A stretch of DNA of 32,090 nucleotides from Anaerolineales bacterium (GCA_017882045.1 JADGQF010000016.1:1-32090); one strand, 5' to 3'; positions 7,626 through 17,063 are shown, numbered from the stretch's first letter. Notes: generated by a model from the sequence alone, not told the origin. Program-made: numbers and translations.

Positions 7626-9986
7626 TCACTCAGCCGGTTCAGCCGCCAATACCCCACCCACCTCGCTGACAGCATTCGCCACCCAGCGTTCCCTTGGCCA
7701 GTCCGGCGCGCCTGCCCAGCGCAGGCCGGGGTTGCGCGGCGGCAACAGGACCTTCCGGGCGGGACTATCGGCGATTGCCACCGCTATTCCGAGGGCAACC
7801 TCTCCATGCAGGCCGCCCGGGGTCAGCATGTCACTCGGGCCAACGATAATGCGCGCTCGCGCCAGCCCCTCGTCGGGCCCGCGCGCCGGGCCGCGCTCGC
7901 CCAGGCTGCGTTGCATCTCGACCTGGGCGGCAGCGCTCAAGGCTACCGGCCAGAGCACCAGGTCAGGGAACGCCTGGTGCAGGGCCGTCAGGAGGGCTGC
8001 GCCCAGGCTGCCGTCGTCCCCGTCGACCACCGCCACGATCGAGAATCTCCTGCGCCGGAGCGGCGCCGCCACCCTCTCACCTTCTGGCTCCGCCGGCCCG
8101 CGAGAGACAGCCGCCGGAAGCGGCATGACGGAGGGCAACGGACGAGCGACGAGCGGCTCTCCCGGCTGCGGTCCCGCGCCGGCCGCGACTGCCCCAGCAT
8201 CCAGACTTCCCTGGGTGGTTGCCTCCCCGAGCCCGGCCGGAGATCTATCCGCCGCAGTCGAGCTCGTCGCGACGTCGTGCTGTACCGTGACTGCCGCGCC
8301 TGGCCGGCTTTCACCGCCTGCCGCCAGGCCGGCCACCGGCAGGCCCACGGCTGCGCCGACACCCGGCAGCGGCTGGCCCTCAGAAACATTGCCGGCCAGC
8401 GTGTCCTCGCCGAGATGATCGGTTGCCGGCCGGAAACCCAGAACCCGCTCATCCTCGCTGCGCAACCGTCCGTCGGCACGCAGGACCACAGCGTGCGTGA
8501 GCCAGAAGATGAGGGCGATCACGATACCCCCGCCCAGTTGTACGAGCGAAATGGCAAGGCTGGTGGCAGCGGTGGGACCAAAAAGCCAGCCCGGGGCGCG
8601 TACGAGCACAAAACCGAGCGTGATCACCGAAACGACGGCCGCAGCCAGGACCACGCCATACAGGTAGACCTTGCGCAGCACCGAAGAGCGCTCGGCATAG
8701 CCGGCCGGGCCGGGCAGGCGCGCCAGCTCCTGAGACGGGCGCCAATGGCCCCACCACGCCGGAGCGCCGGCCAAAAATAACGCCGCCGACAGGCTGAAAT
8801 AGTCGCGCGCCTGTGGGTTTGCAAGCATGGTAGCCGGCCAGAGGCCGACTGCCAGGAGGATAGTCAGGCCGAGCAGCGCCTGAAGACCGTACCAGAAAGC
8901 CGCCAGGCCGAGCGCGGCGAGCACATAATAGTAGAGGCGGCGCAGAATGGCTGCGTCCTGGCTCTCGTCAGTCCAATCGATATCGCCACGTGCGACATTG
9001 CTAAAGGCCAGCCAGAGCAGAAGTCCTTCCGGCAGATAGGCCACGGCCGGTACCAGGGTCTCTTCCCAGAACACCTGGGCGTTGGCGACCGGCTGCCCGA
9101 GGGCAACCAGCAACCCGTGCCACACGAGGTAACCGAACGTGACGAGCGTCAGGGCCGTCCCGGCCATCATACCGGCGTAGAGCAGCAGCTTGCGGCTGAT
9201 CGCGTTGACCTCGTCCACGACGTCCGCGGTGGACGAGGTCAACGCGATCAGGCGGTTGGCGCGCAGCCAAAGGATAATGGCCAGGGGCAGGGCAACGATG
9301 GTCATGGCCAGCGAGGCGGCGGCCAGGGCGCGCCAGTTGGCGACCTCGCCGGCCCCTGTGCCGAAGAAGTAAACCCGGGCCGCGAGGCTCAGGAAGGTGC
9401 GTAAGAACTCACCGGCGCCCAGCGTGGCAACCAGCGTGGCCAGGCCCGTTCCTAGATAATAATACGCCCGCCGCCAGCCGGGACCCGCGCCAGGTTCGGC
9501 GCCCATATCCCCGTCCCATGCGGTCAGGCGGCGGAGAAAGAACCAAAAAGCCAGGCTGATCGAGGCTCCGACGGCGCCGCCGGCCACCTGGGGCATCCAC
9601 ACGGCCGTCTGCGCAGTCAGGATCCACAGGAACCCATAGTACAGGGCCAATCCCACTTCCACAGCCAGGCAGGCCAGGGCGCCGAACTGTCCCATCCATA
9701 GATAGCCCTTGCGGGCCGGCGAGCCCCGCTCGGCGCCACCCGCGATCGTCAGATGGCGCGCCTCACGATTGGCCAGATACCAATGCAGGCCCCAGACGGC
9801 CACGGCGACCAGCGCGGCACCGAGCCAGAGCAGGACACTGCTTCCCATCAGCCCGGTCACCGAGAAATCGCTCCCCGCCAGGGCCAGTTCGATAAGACCG
9901 ACGCCGGCATTGATGAGGCTCAGCAACCAGACCAGCAGGCTGATGAGGGCCACGGTATAAAGATACACGCGCTGCACGCTGCGCAT
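7626..9986 (-). CDS. Membrane protein with five DUF5671-like repeats fused to a C-terminal DUF3842-like domain
   Basis: The product is 786 aa from the ATG at 9986, which has a strong ribosome site (ggggggag, 7 nt away); the ORF-track start at 10022 lies 12 codons upstream. Residues about 1-510 contain five units, each starting with an aromatic-basic motif (MRSVQRVYLY, RRAYYYLG, SRKLLLYAG, LRRLYYYVL, LRKVYLYGV) followed by paired membrane helices, as in DUF5671. A disordered Gly/Ala/Pro linker of about 120 residues follows. Residues about 648-786 (VAVVDGDDGSLGAAL..., ARIIVGPSDML, GEVALGIAVAIADSPARKVLLP) match the pattern of DUF3842, normally a stand-alone Rossmann-like protein of unknown function. 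The domain likely sits in the cytoplasm. An extended -10 promoter lies upstream. No function is known for either half. Confidence 0.8.
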   Translation of the reverse strand: MRSVQRVYLYTVALISLLVWLLSLINAGVGLIELALAGSDFSVTGLMGSSVLLWLGAALVAVAVWGLHWYLANREARHLTIAGGAERGSPARKGYLWMGQFGALACLAVEVGLALYYGFLWILTAQTAVWMPQVAGGAVGASISLAFWFFLRRLTAWDGDMGAEPGAGPGWRRAYYYLGTGLATLVATLGAGEFLRTFLSLAARVYFFGTGAGEVANWRALAAASLAMTIVALPLAIILWLRANRLIALTSSTADVVDEVNAISRKLLLYAGMMAGTALTLVTFGYLVWHGLLVALGQPVANAQVFWEETLVPAVAYLPEGLLLWLAFSNVARGDIDWTDESQDAAILRRLYYYVLAALGLAAFWYGLQALLGLTILLAVGLWPATMLANPQARDYFSLSAALFLAGAPAWWGHWRPSQELARLPGPAGYAERSSVLRKVYLYGVVLAAAVVSVITLGFVLVRAPGWLFGPTAATSLAISLVQLGGGIVIALIFWLTHAVVLRADGRLRSEDERVLGFRPATDHLGEDTLAGNVSEGQPLPGVGAAVGLPVAGLAAGGESRPGAAVTVQHDVATSSTAADRSPAGLGEATTQGSLDAGAVAAGAGPQPGEPLVARPLPSVMPLPAAVSRGPAEPEGERVAAPLRRRRFSIVAVVDGDDGSLGAALLTALHQAFPDLVLWPVALSAAAQVEMQRSLGERGPARGPDEGLARARIIVGPSDMLTPGGLHGEVALGIAVAIADSPARKVLLPPRNPGLRWAGAPDWPRERWVANAVSEVGGVLAAEPAE
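9196..9251. repeat. Perfect 23-bp inverted repeat with 10-nt loop inside the DUF5671 gene
   Basis: The left arm 9196-9218 (ctgatcgcgttgacctcgtc...) is the exact reverse complement of the right arm 9229-9251, with 10 nt (gacgtccgcg) between. The segment encodes LIALTSSTADVVDEVNAIS in the loop between the second and third membrane repeats. Pairing holds for all 23 positions and fails just outside. Confidence 0.9.
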
Positions 9987-10036
9987 CGTTGCTCTCCCCC
10001 CAACATGACCCATCAGGCACAAATAAAGCCTGTGAC

Positions 10037-10045
10037 ATTATATCA
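10037..10045 (-). promoter_or_regulatory. Extended -10 promoter for the DUF5671-DUF3842 gene
   Basis: On the minus strand the sequence reads TGATATAAT, a perfect -10 hexamer with the extended TGn element, about 50 nt upstream of the ATG at 9986. No good -35 is present at 16-18 bp, as is typical of extended -10 promoters. Confidence 0.6.
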
Positions 10046-10060
10046 TAGGCTCTATCTCAG

Positions 10061-10082
10061 GGCCGCCGCCTGGTCGGCGGCC
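10061..10082. terminator. GC-rich hairpin between the ABC permease gene and the DUF5671 gene
   Basis: ggccgccg and cggcggcc pair perfectly over 8 bp around a 6-nt loop (cctggt), about 45 nt after the permease stop. No T-run follows on the minus strand, so it may be a weak or factor-dependent terminator or simply an insulating stem. Confidence 0.4.
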
Positions 10083-10125
10083 GCCTGGCCGCCGCGGCCA
10101 TTCCGCCTAGCGCCTCAAGTGCGCC

Positions 10126-10913
10126 TCACTTCCAGCGCGTGAGGATCGTCTCGCGCTGGAATAACCCCACCCCCAGGTACACGAGGCCAACGTCCAGGAT
10201 CGCAACCACCAGCGTCGCGATGGCAAAGGTCGTGGCGTTCAGAAAGATCAGACCACCCAACACCGCAAAGAAGAAGCCCATAAACGGGATGACCACCAGC
10301 GCGCCCAGCTGCTCTGCGGCCCGTGGGTCGTTCACGCGGCTACTGACGATGATACCCACCATGACGGCCATGATCGTCAGGAGCGGCACCAACAGCAACA
10401 TCACGATCAACCACATCGGGTTAGCGAAGAGCGCGAACACCCGGTCGCTGACGGCGAAGATGCGGGCGCAGACCAGGAAAATCGCAAAGCACACCCAGGT
10501 CAAGCCCACGGCAGGCGCGGCCGAAGCGTAACTCTTCGCCAGCAGCAACTGCATGGTAGTGATGGGGGTCGCCAGTAGCGGTTCCAACGAGCGGGTAAGC
10601 TTTTCGCCGACGATGCTGTAGGCAGCGATCGTCACCGGCAGGATCAAGGGCATCATCAGGAACAGCATCATCATCTGGCTGGACATCAGTGATTGAAAAG
10701 CTTCCTGCGGGCTCATCGAAGCGTAGATGGGGTTAGCCAGCATGCGCGACATCTCCTGCATGTCACTGGCCTTCACCGGCCCGTACTTGGCGGCGATCAG
10801 CATACCGATCGGAATGGCCGTCATCAGCACAGGCACCAGGATCAGCATCGACAGGATCAGCTTGTTATGCAGCGTGTCTTCCCACTCTTTGCGAATGATC
10901 GTCCGTATCTCTC

Positions 10914-10917
<4 letters not shown>
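10126..10917 (-). CDS. ABC-2 type transporter permease
   Basis: The product is 263 aa, starting MREIRTIIRKEWEDTLHNK, the usual ABC-2/NatB-like opening in which a cytoplasmic helix (IxRKEWxD) precedes the first membrane segment (about residues 22-42). After an extracytoplasmic loop, five further hydrophobic segments follow, with the ABC-2 core motif YSIVGEKLTRSLEPLLATPI around residues 100-120; this contacts the ATPase. The start codon overlaps the stop of the ATPase gene (ATGA) and carries its own ribosome site (gggagggg), so the two are translationally coupled and form one exporter. The substrate cannot be told from sequence. Confidence 0.88.
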
Positions 10918-11882
<965 letters not shown>

Positions 11883-11992
11883 AAGCACCCTCACGTCTTC
11901 TAACGCATCGGCGACCGCATCAGCGGCATGCGCAGAACTGGCTTCAGCGGCATGAATGCCCGCCAAATAATACGAAGCAGCCGCGTATCCGG

Positions 11993-13738
11993 TTACGCCG
12001 GTCGCTCGTACTGCGACTCGTTCGCCCGGCGCGCCAACTCCTCGGCTGACAACTCTCGTGGCACAAAGCTTTCGGCAGTCGGCAGGGTTGTCGCTCCCGG
12101 ATCGTCCACCGTCGCAGGCGCCGGAATGGGCTCCTCGCGAAGCCAGAAGATCAGGCCTGCCAACAGCACGGCAACCACGAACACGCCACCTTCGACGGCG
12201 AAAGTGCCAAATCTACTCCCTGCCCAGACTGCCCACGCGTCGACGAGCGCATGTGCGCCGATGGCCGCCAACAGGTACAGAGGCTGGCGACGGGTAACGG
12301 CGCGCATGACCAGAACTGCGAAAGCAATCTGCGCGGCCACGCTCGCCACCCGCTCCATCCCGGCCACCACGGTCATGTACCAGGGAGTACTCCAGTAGGC
12401 GGCGGCAGCCGCGCGCGCCTGGTCGGCCGTCGCGCCGGAGAGACCCAGCGCAGCCGGGCCTGTGGAGCGCAAAATCAACATACTCACGAGGCTCGCCAGG
12501 GCCAACAGGCCAAAAATGATGGACTCGGCTGCTTCGTGCCCGGCGCCGAACTGCAGGGCAGCACGCCAACCACGCGCTCGCTTGAGGAAAAACGTCAGCA
12601 CAATCCAACGCGCGCCCTCCTCAAACAGCCCGGCGCTCAGCCCGGCCGCCAGCGCCAGTGCGGGCAACGGCCATAAAGCAACACCTCGCCCGCCGCCGAT
12701 CAGGCCGATTGCCCAGTTGAAAGGCAGGTGCGCGAGTTGTGAGGCGATGAATGTCAGCGCGCCCGCACCGAAAATGCCCCAACCCGGCCCATAGCGCCGG
12801 CGTATCCACCAGCCCACTAACACGGGGAAAGCAAGCATCAGCGGGTACTGGATCAGCAGCGCGGCCAGCAGAAACGGGACATTCAGCGGCACGGGGGCGT
12901 TGCCCGCCGTCTGCGCTCCCGGCGTGCGTGTCTGCGTGTCCGGCGCGGCGCCCGGAGCGCTGGTTGCGGCCGCGGCGGCCGCGGCGACGGCCGGCCCCGG
13001 CGTGCCCTGCGCGCCTGCTCCCGCTCCCGGCTGCCATGCGCGAAGATCAAACACCGCGCCCGAGCTCCGGTTGCGATACCTGATCAATAAGTTTGGCGCA
13101 GCCTGGCCGTACCAGGCGTCGTGGCTGCCGGCCGCCCCATAATCCATGCTGATGTGCCAGCTTGGAAAAGTGCCCGCCGGCACAGTTATCGTTTCCACGC
13201 CGGTTACGCTCACCCTGATCGGGGCGCTCTGCCCACTGGTCGGGATAATATCTGTGTAGCGGGTCGCGTAACCGTTGGCGAGCGGCAGCGCCCGTTGGAC
13301 TTGCAAGCTTTGGTCATTGTCAAGGCCATCCGCGGGACGTGTCACGTCTTTGCCGGTTACCTTGCCATCCGTGGCGGTGGTTCTGATCGTCGCCTTGTCC
13401 GGTCCGTAGGTCGTGTCAAAGCGCAGGCCCGACAGCTCGCGCCAGGACATGGCGGGCAGTAGATCCTTACCGAGCACCACCGTGCCCCGATCCAGGCGAC
13501 CGGCCATGTTCAGTTCGTAGGCCTGCGTCCAACCGTTCTGGACCTGATGCCAGGTCCAGGTGGCCGTGCCGGCCTGCTTGCCGTCCTTGCCCAGCACGTC
13601 ATAAGTGCTGACCTCGCCGTCCGTCCAGGGCGCAGTCTTGAATGATAGTGGCTGCGTTGCCAGTGTGTTGCCACTGCAGCCGGCCAAAAAAACCAGGCCG
13701 AGGGCAACCACCACAAGCATGCAAAGCCCACGTTTCAT
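11993..13738 (-). CDS. Lipoprotein fused to a YhfC-type intramembrane metalloprotease-like domain
   Basis: The product is 581 aa from the ATG at 13738, which has GAGG 6 nt upstream and gives a proper lipoprotein signal (MKRGLCMLVVVALGLVFLAGC, lipobox LAGC, C21). Residues 30-235 form a soluble beta-rich domain with GVETITVPAGTFPSWHI and WYGQAAPNLLIRYR, similar to DUF3108-like outer-face lipoproteins. An Ala/Pro linker (about 238-285) leads to a multi-helix membrane domain that looks like YhfC, a member of the CAAX-protease/ABI superfamily: FEEGAR (E373, E374, R377), GHEAAE (H401) and HALVD (H496, D500). In the usual ER.....H motif the histidine appears replaced by glutamine (MERVASVAAQ, Q470), judged from memory of the family. 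It lies upstream of the ABC exporter. Function is unknown. Confidence 0.78.
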   Translation of the reverse strand: MKRGLCMLVVVALGLVFLAGCSGNTLATQPLSFKTAPWTDGEVSTYDVLGKDGKQAGTATWTWHQVQNGWTQAYELNMAGRLDRGTVVLGKDLLPAMSWRELSGLRFDTTYGPDKATIRTTATDGKVTGKDVTRPADGLDNDQSLQVQRALPLANGYATRYTDIIPTSGQSAPIRVSVTGVETITVPAGTFPSWHISMDYGAAGSHDAWYGQAAPNLLIRYRNRSSGAVFDLRAWQPGAGAGAQGTPGPAVAAAAAAATSAPGAAPDTQTRTPGAQTAGNAPVPLNVPFLLAALLIQYPLMLAFPVLVGWWIRRRYGPGWGIFGAGALTFIASQLAHLPFNWAIGLIGGGRGVALWPLPALALAAGLSAGLFEEGARWIVLTFFLKRARGWRAALQFGAGHEAAESIIFGLLALASLVSMLILRSTGPAALGLSGATADQARAAAAAYWSTPWYMTVVAGMERVASVAAQIAFAVLVMRAVTRRQPLYLLAAIGAHALVDAWAVWAGSRFGTFAVEGGVFVVAVLLAGLIFWLREEPIPAPATVDDPGATTLPTAESFVPRELSAEELARRANESQYERPA

Positions 13739-13847
13739 GCGCTGCCTCGTTTCGAAGTAAGTGATTGAGAAAGAATACGCCATCAATAGGCCAACTGCAA
13801 GACCAGGGGCCGACGAAAGGCTGACAACCGGCGCTCGCATGCAGCGT

Positions 13848-14669
13848 TCAGGAGATCTCGACCGACTCTAGCTCCAGCCACTGCCTGCCTTCGCTCGCCA
13901 ACAGGCCGTAGCCGAGCCGGCCCCAGGGGGTAGCGACCAGGTACTGATTATCCAGCCAGATGACGAGACCCAATGGCCCGCGCGGCGAGCAATCCGTGGC
14001 CAGCACCGCCGTATCATCCACACTAAAACGCGCGCTCCGGCTGCCCCACTCGATCGCGTACGTATGCCATTCGGTCATCGGCGCTTCGACGGGCGCCTCT
14101 GCCACGCGTAGCACGCGCTGGAGGACCGGCCAGAGCCGGCGATAGAGCGGACGGACATTCATCAGCGGCACTGCGAGGGGCGCGCTGAGCGCGAGGAAAA
14201 ATGCTGGCCAGCGCAGGGCATCGATCGTGGCGGCCTTCCAGCCATAGCCGGGAGTACGCAGATCGAGCTTCATATTCGATGGGGGCGAGGCGTAGAAAAA
14301 CCAGATGGCGCGCGGCAGCGTGGGAACGCGCAGCCCAGTCATCAGGAATGGATCGTTCCAGAAACCAAAGCCGGCGGTTCCCCGCAGAATCCCGGCGCCC
14401 TCAACCAGGGGTGGCCCCGGGTGCGAAAACCGGGCCCTGACCGCCAACCGTAGAGGTGGGCGCCAGAGGAAGGCGCGGCGGGCCAGCCGTTGGGTGTCGT
14501 CGATCTGGGCATCAGTGTACCTGAGGGCCGAAGTCTCGGCGTTGACCAGGCGCAGCGAGCCGCCTGTGAACTCAAGGGAGCCCTGCCCGGGGAGTAAGGT
14601 GCTCCAATGCGGGCCGAGGGTTCGGGCAAAATCCTCCCGCAGGCGTGGCGAGGCAGCGAGAGGTGTCAT
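13848..14669 (-). CDS. Concanavalin-A-like (GH16-fold) domain protein, probably non-catalytic
   Basis: The product is 273 aa. Motifs such as GFGFWNDPF, AIWFFYASPP, EWHTYAIEWG and SARFSVDD are typical of the laminarinase/GH16-like jelly roll. The catalytic ExDxxE motif of GH16 is not visible, so I would not call it a glycosidase. There is no signal peptide; a hydrophobic stretch (PAFFLALSAPLAVPL, about 155-170) sits in the middle. The start overlaps the stop of the SAM methyltransferase gene (ATGA), so it is the last gene of that leftward operon. It could bind a carbohydrate, but nothing in the sequence shows which one. Confidence 0.65.
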   Translation of the reverse strand: MTPLAASPRLREDFARTLGPHWSTLLPGQGSLEFTGGSLRLVNAETSALRYTDAQIDDTQRLARRAFLWRPPLRLAVRARFSHPGPPLVEGAGILRGTAGFGFWNDPFLMTGLRVPTLPRAIWFFYASPPSNMKLDLRTPGYGWKAATIDALRWPAFFLALSAPLAVPLMNVRPLYRRLWPVLQRVLRVAEAPVEAPMTEWHTYAIEWGSRSARFSVDDTAVLATDCSPRGPLGLVIWLDNQYLVATPWGRLGYGLLASEGRQWLELESVEIS

Positions 14670-15355
14670 GCCATCTTTTCCGCGACGAGGACCGGCAGCG
14701 TCACGCCCCCGACGTCACGGTCCAGGACCTGCGCCCGCAGGCCCACTTGTAGCAGCGCCTCGGTCCAGCGGCGGAAATGGCCGTCATCGGGCGCCCCATA
14801 GAAGATTGGCGTCAGGCGGCGCAGCCAGGGGTTTTTCACGATCACGCCGAGGCCGACCACCACCAGGCGTCCGCCGGAGCGCCCACCAGGCGCCGGTCCA
14901 CGCAGCACCCGCTCACATTCCCGCAGGCTGGCCGGGTCGCCGATATATTCGGCAGGGAAAGTGGAAACCAGGGTGTCAAAACTGCCGTCCGCAAAGGGCA
15001 GGCGTTGCGCGAGGCCGCGCACACGCGGCGCCTCGGCGCGACGCCGGCGCAGCTTGCCCGCGGTAATCCGCTGCATGGCCGGCGACAGATCAAGCCCGTA
15101 GCCCGTCAGACCGCGCCGCGCCATCTCCAGCAATAATTCCCCCGTGCCGAAGCCAATTTCCAGCACCTGACTGCCCTCGACGTAGTCCAGGGCTAAGCGC
15201 CGCCACTCGGCCCAATGCCCCGCGCTCACTAGCCAACTGGCCGCATCGTAAGACCAGGCGAACTCGTTGTACAGCCTTCGGCAGGCCCAGAGGTAGAGAC
15301 TGCCAAACCAGCGGACCGGCCGGGAAGAGCCGCGGCGCGCGGCGCTTGCGTCCAC
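14666..15355 (-). CDS. Class I SAM-dependent methyltransferase
   Basis: The product is 229 aa and starts with GTG; the stop of the upstream gene (TAG) shares its last base with this start, so the genes are coupled. Residues 30-45 (NEFAWSYDAASWLVSAGHW) resemble the opening of UbiE/Methyltransf_11 proteins. Motif I is VLEIGFGTGELL, the post-I acidic residue is in GYGLDLSPAM, and motif II is DGSFDTLVSTFPAEYI. Together these define a Rossmann-type methyltransferase for a small molecule. The substrate is unknown. A GGRSGG stretch just before the final beta strand is unusual but in a loop. Confidence 0.85.
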   Translation of the reverse strand: MDASAARRGSSRPVRWFGSLYLWACRRLYNEFAWSYDAASWLVSAGHWAEWRRLALDYVEGSQVLEIGFGTGELLLEMARRGLTGYGLDLSPAMQRITAGKLRRRRAEAPRVRGLAQRLPFADGSFDTLVSTFPAEYIGDPASLRECERVLRGPAPGGRSGGRLVVVGLGVIVKNPWLRRLTPIFYGAPDDGHFRRWTEALLQVGLRAQVLDRDVGGVTLPVLVAEKMA

Positions 15356-15975
15356 TAGGGCCTCGTGAGCAGAAAGATAGCGCCGCCCGCCTGCAGCGCG
15401 ACGATCAGCCAGTAGATGGCCTGGAATGATACCTTGGCCGTCTTGTGGCGCGACGGAACGTGCATTCCCAGCAACGCCCCGGCTGAGCCGCCGACTGCCG
15501 CGAGCGCCAGCAGCACGGCTTCGGGCACGCGCCCCAGCCCGCTTTCGGACTGCCGCTTGTCATAACGGTAGATGCCAAAAGTGGCGACGCTCGACGTGGC
15601 GGCCCATAACGCCAGCCAGGCCGGCAGAGCGGTGGGCTTGAGCCACAAGCTGCCCACGAGGAACAGTACCAGCGCTCCACCCAGGCCGGTGAGCATGTAG
15701 CGGAGATGAGGAAGCATCAGCAGCGATGCGGCTCGCACCTGTACCGCCGCCGGCCCCTTCGCGCTGCTCGTCACCTGGTAGCTCACCCGCTGCCCCGGGC
15801 GCAATGCCGCGGCGTTCGTCACATTGCGAATGTGGACGAAAACGTCCTGGACGAAAAGGTCCTGCCCGCTTGCGCCGTCCGGCCGGATGAAGCCGTAGCC
15901 TCGCGCCGGATCGTACTTCACCACGACGCCCCGCTGGGTCGCTCCCGGTAGCCTATTGGATGGCTGTGCTGGCAT
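15355..15975 (-). CDS. Cold-shock-domain protein fused to DUF1294 membrane domain
   Basis: The product is 206 aa. Residues 14-80 are a cold-shock OB fold, with GVVVKYDPARGYGFIRP carrying RNP1-like aromatics and DVFVHIRNV carrying RNP2. Residues about 90-205 have four hydrophobic segments with FGIYRYDKR and the later GGSAGALLGMHVPSRHKT, the DUF1294 pattern. The CSD-DUF1294 fusion is a known architecture of unknown role, thought to place a nucleic-acid-binding module at the membrane. The ribosome site agggagag precedes the ATG. It sits 48 nt after the DNA methyltransferase gene and overlaps the next gene by one base. Confidence 0.9.
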   Translation of the reverse strand: MPAQPSNRLPGATQRGVVVKYDPARGYGFIRPDGASGQDLFVQDVFVHIRNVTNAAALRPGQRVSYQVTSSAKGPAAVQVRAASLLMLPHLRYMLTGLGGALVLFLVGSLWLKPTALPAWLALWAATSSVATFGIYRYDKRQSESGLGRVPEAVLLALAAVGGSAGALLGMHVPSRHKTAKVSFQAIYWLIVALQAGGAIFLLTRP

Positions 15976-16023
15976 GTGGATCTCTCCCTGGCCGGCGCGT
16001 GACCTCGGCGCCGTCCAACGTCA

Positions 16024-17028
16024 TCAGCCACCTGCCGGCGGCGAACCGTTCATCTCCGGCGTCAGATAGCGCCAGAGCCGCACGTGGGGCGCCGGCTCCA
16101 GCCGGGCCAGGCGCAACAAAGCCTTCTCCACCCCGACCGGATTGCGATCGGCGAGCAGCGCGTTGCGGCTCAGCCGCGCCGCCACTACGCCGGTCGTGCC
16201 CGTCCCCGCGAACAAATCACCCACCAGGTCCCCAGGCCGGCTGGAGGCCTTGACGATGCGCTCCAACAGGCTCTCGGGTTTCTGCGTTTCGTAGCCCACG
16301 CGTTCGCCGTGTTGGCGCGCCACGACAGGCATGTACCACCAATCCTCGGGCACCTTGCCGCGCGCCAGGTCGGGCACCTTGCCAAAGCCGGCTTTACGAC
16401 TGCTCTGGAAGGTCCGGACGGTCGACTCGTTATACGGCATACGCACGGCATCGGCGTCGAAGTAATAAGCCGGCGAGCGGGTGTAGACCAGGATGTTGTC
16501 GTGTTTGCGCTTGAAAGCCGACCGGATGGGCGACGGCCCGTAGTAGCACCAGATGATCTCGTTCAGGAAGCGCTCACGCCCAAACAAGCGGTCCAACTCC
16601 ACTTTGACGTAGTGCACGGCGTGCCAATCGAGGTGCACGTAGAGGGTCCCGCTCGGGCACAGAAGGTCGCGGGCAAATACCAGGCGCCGGTATAGCCAGG
16701 CCAGGTAGCCGTCAAAATCCTGGTCATCCCGGTAAGCCTTGACCGCCTGCGACTGCCGCCCGCGTGCGCCCTCGACGCGTGCGCTATACACTTTCCCGCT
16801 GCCGAAGGGCGGGTCAATGTACAGCAATTGGCAGCGCGCGGCCCACTTGGCCGCCTGCGCCTCCAGTAACGCGAGGTTCTCCGCGCAGTACAGATCGACC
16901 GTCGCCGGACCCTGGCCGGCCAACTCCGGCGGCAGGGCAATGGCGAGCGGCGCCGCGTCGATAGTCTGCGCTTCCAGCTCGGGCAGGTTCAGTCGGGTGT
17001 AGTTGTGCTCGTAGGCTCCGCGACCCAT
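16024..17028 (-). CDS. Orphan site-specific DNA methyltransferase (beta-class, adenine-N6 or cytosine-N4)
   Basis: The product is 334 aa. The catalytic motif IV DPPF is at 72-75, before the SAM-binding motif I FAGTGTT at about 273-279, and TQKPESLLERI lies just ahead of motif I. This order defines the beta class of N6-adenine/N4-cytosine methyltransferases, as in type III Mod subunits and solitary enzymes. No restriction endonuclease or helicase gene is adjacent, and the target-recognition region between motifs is short, so it is likely solitary. The ATG at 17028 lies only 6 nt after the -10 box, so its mRNA is probably leaderless. No later in-frame ATG lies near the N-terminus. The recognition sequence cannot be read from the protein. 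Confidence 0.88.
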   Translation of the reverse strand: MGRGAYEHNYTRLNLPELEAQTIDAAPLAIALPPELAGQGPATVDLYCAENLALLEAQAAKWAARCQLLYIDPPFGSGKVYSARVEGARGRQSQAVKAYRDDQDFDGYLAWLYRRLVFARDLLCPSGTLYVHLDWHAVHYVKVELDRLFGRERFLNEIIWCYYGPSPIRSAFKRKHDNILVYTRSPAYYFDADAVRMPYNESTVRTFQSSRKAGFGKVPDLARGKVPEDWWYMPVVARQHGERVGYETQKPESLLERIVKASSRPGDLVGDLFAGTGTTGVVAARLSRNALLADRNPVGVEKALLRLARLEPAPHVRLWRYLTPEMNGSPPAGG

Positions 17029-17034
17029 GCGAGC

Positions 17035-17063
17035 ATGATACCCCAGTCACAGGGGCTTGACAA
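17035..17063 (-). promoter_or_regulatory. Sigma70-like promoter giving a leaderless methyltransferase mRNA
   Basis: On the minus strand, TTGTCA (17058-17063, 5/6) and TATCAT (17035-17040, 5/6) have a 17 bp spacer. The ATG (17028) follows the -10 box after 6 nt, so the expected start of transcription falls on or next to the A of the ATG. No ribosome site is possible in such a transcript. Confidence 0.65.

Noticed and set aside
7564-8780. Plus-strand ORFs of 284 and 324 aa over the DUF5671-DUF3842 gene
   Set aside because: They are rich in Arg/Pro/Ser/Ala without motifs and are antisense to a well-supported gene.
17057-17062. Plus-strand TTGACA upstream of clpB as a -35 box
   Set aside because: No matching -10 at 16-18 bp; the same bases read on the other strand are the -35 of the methyltransferase promoter.
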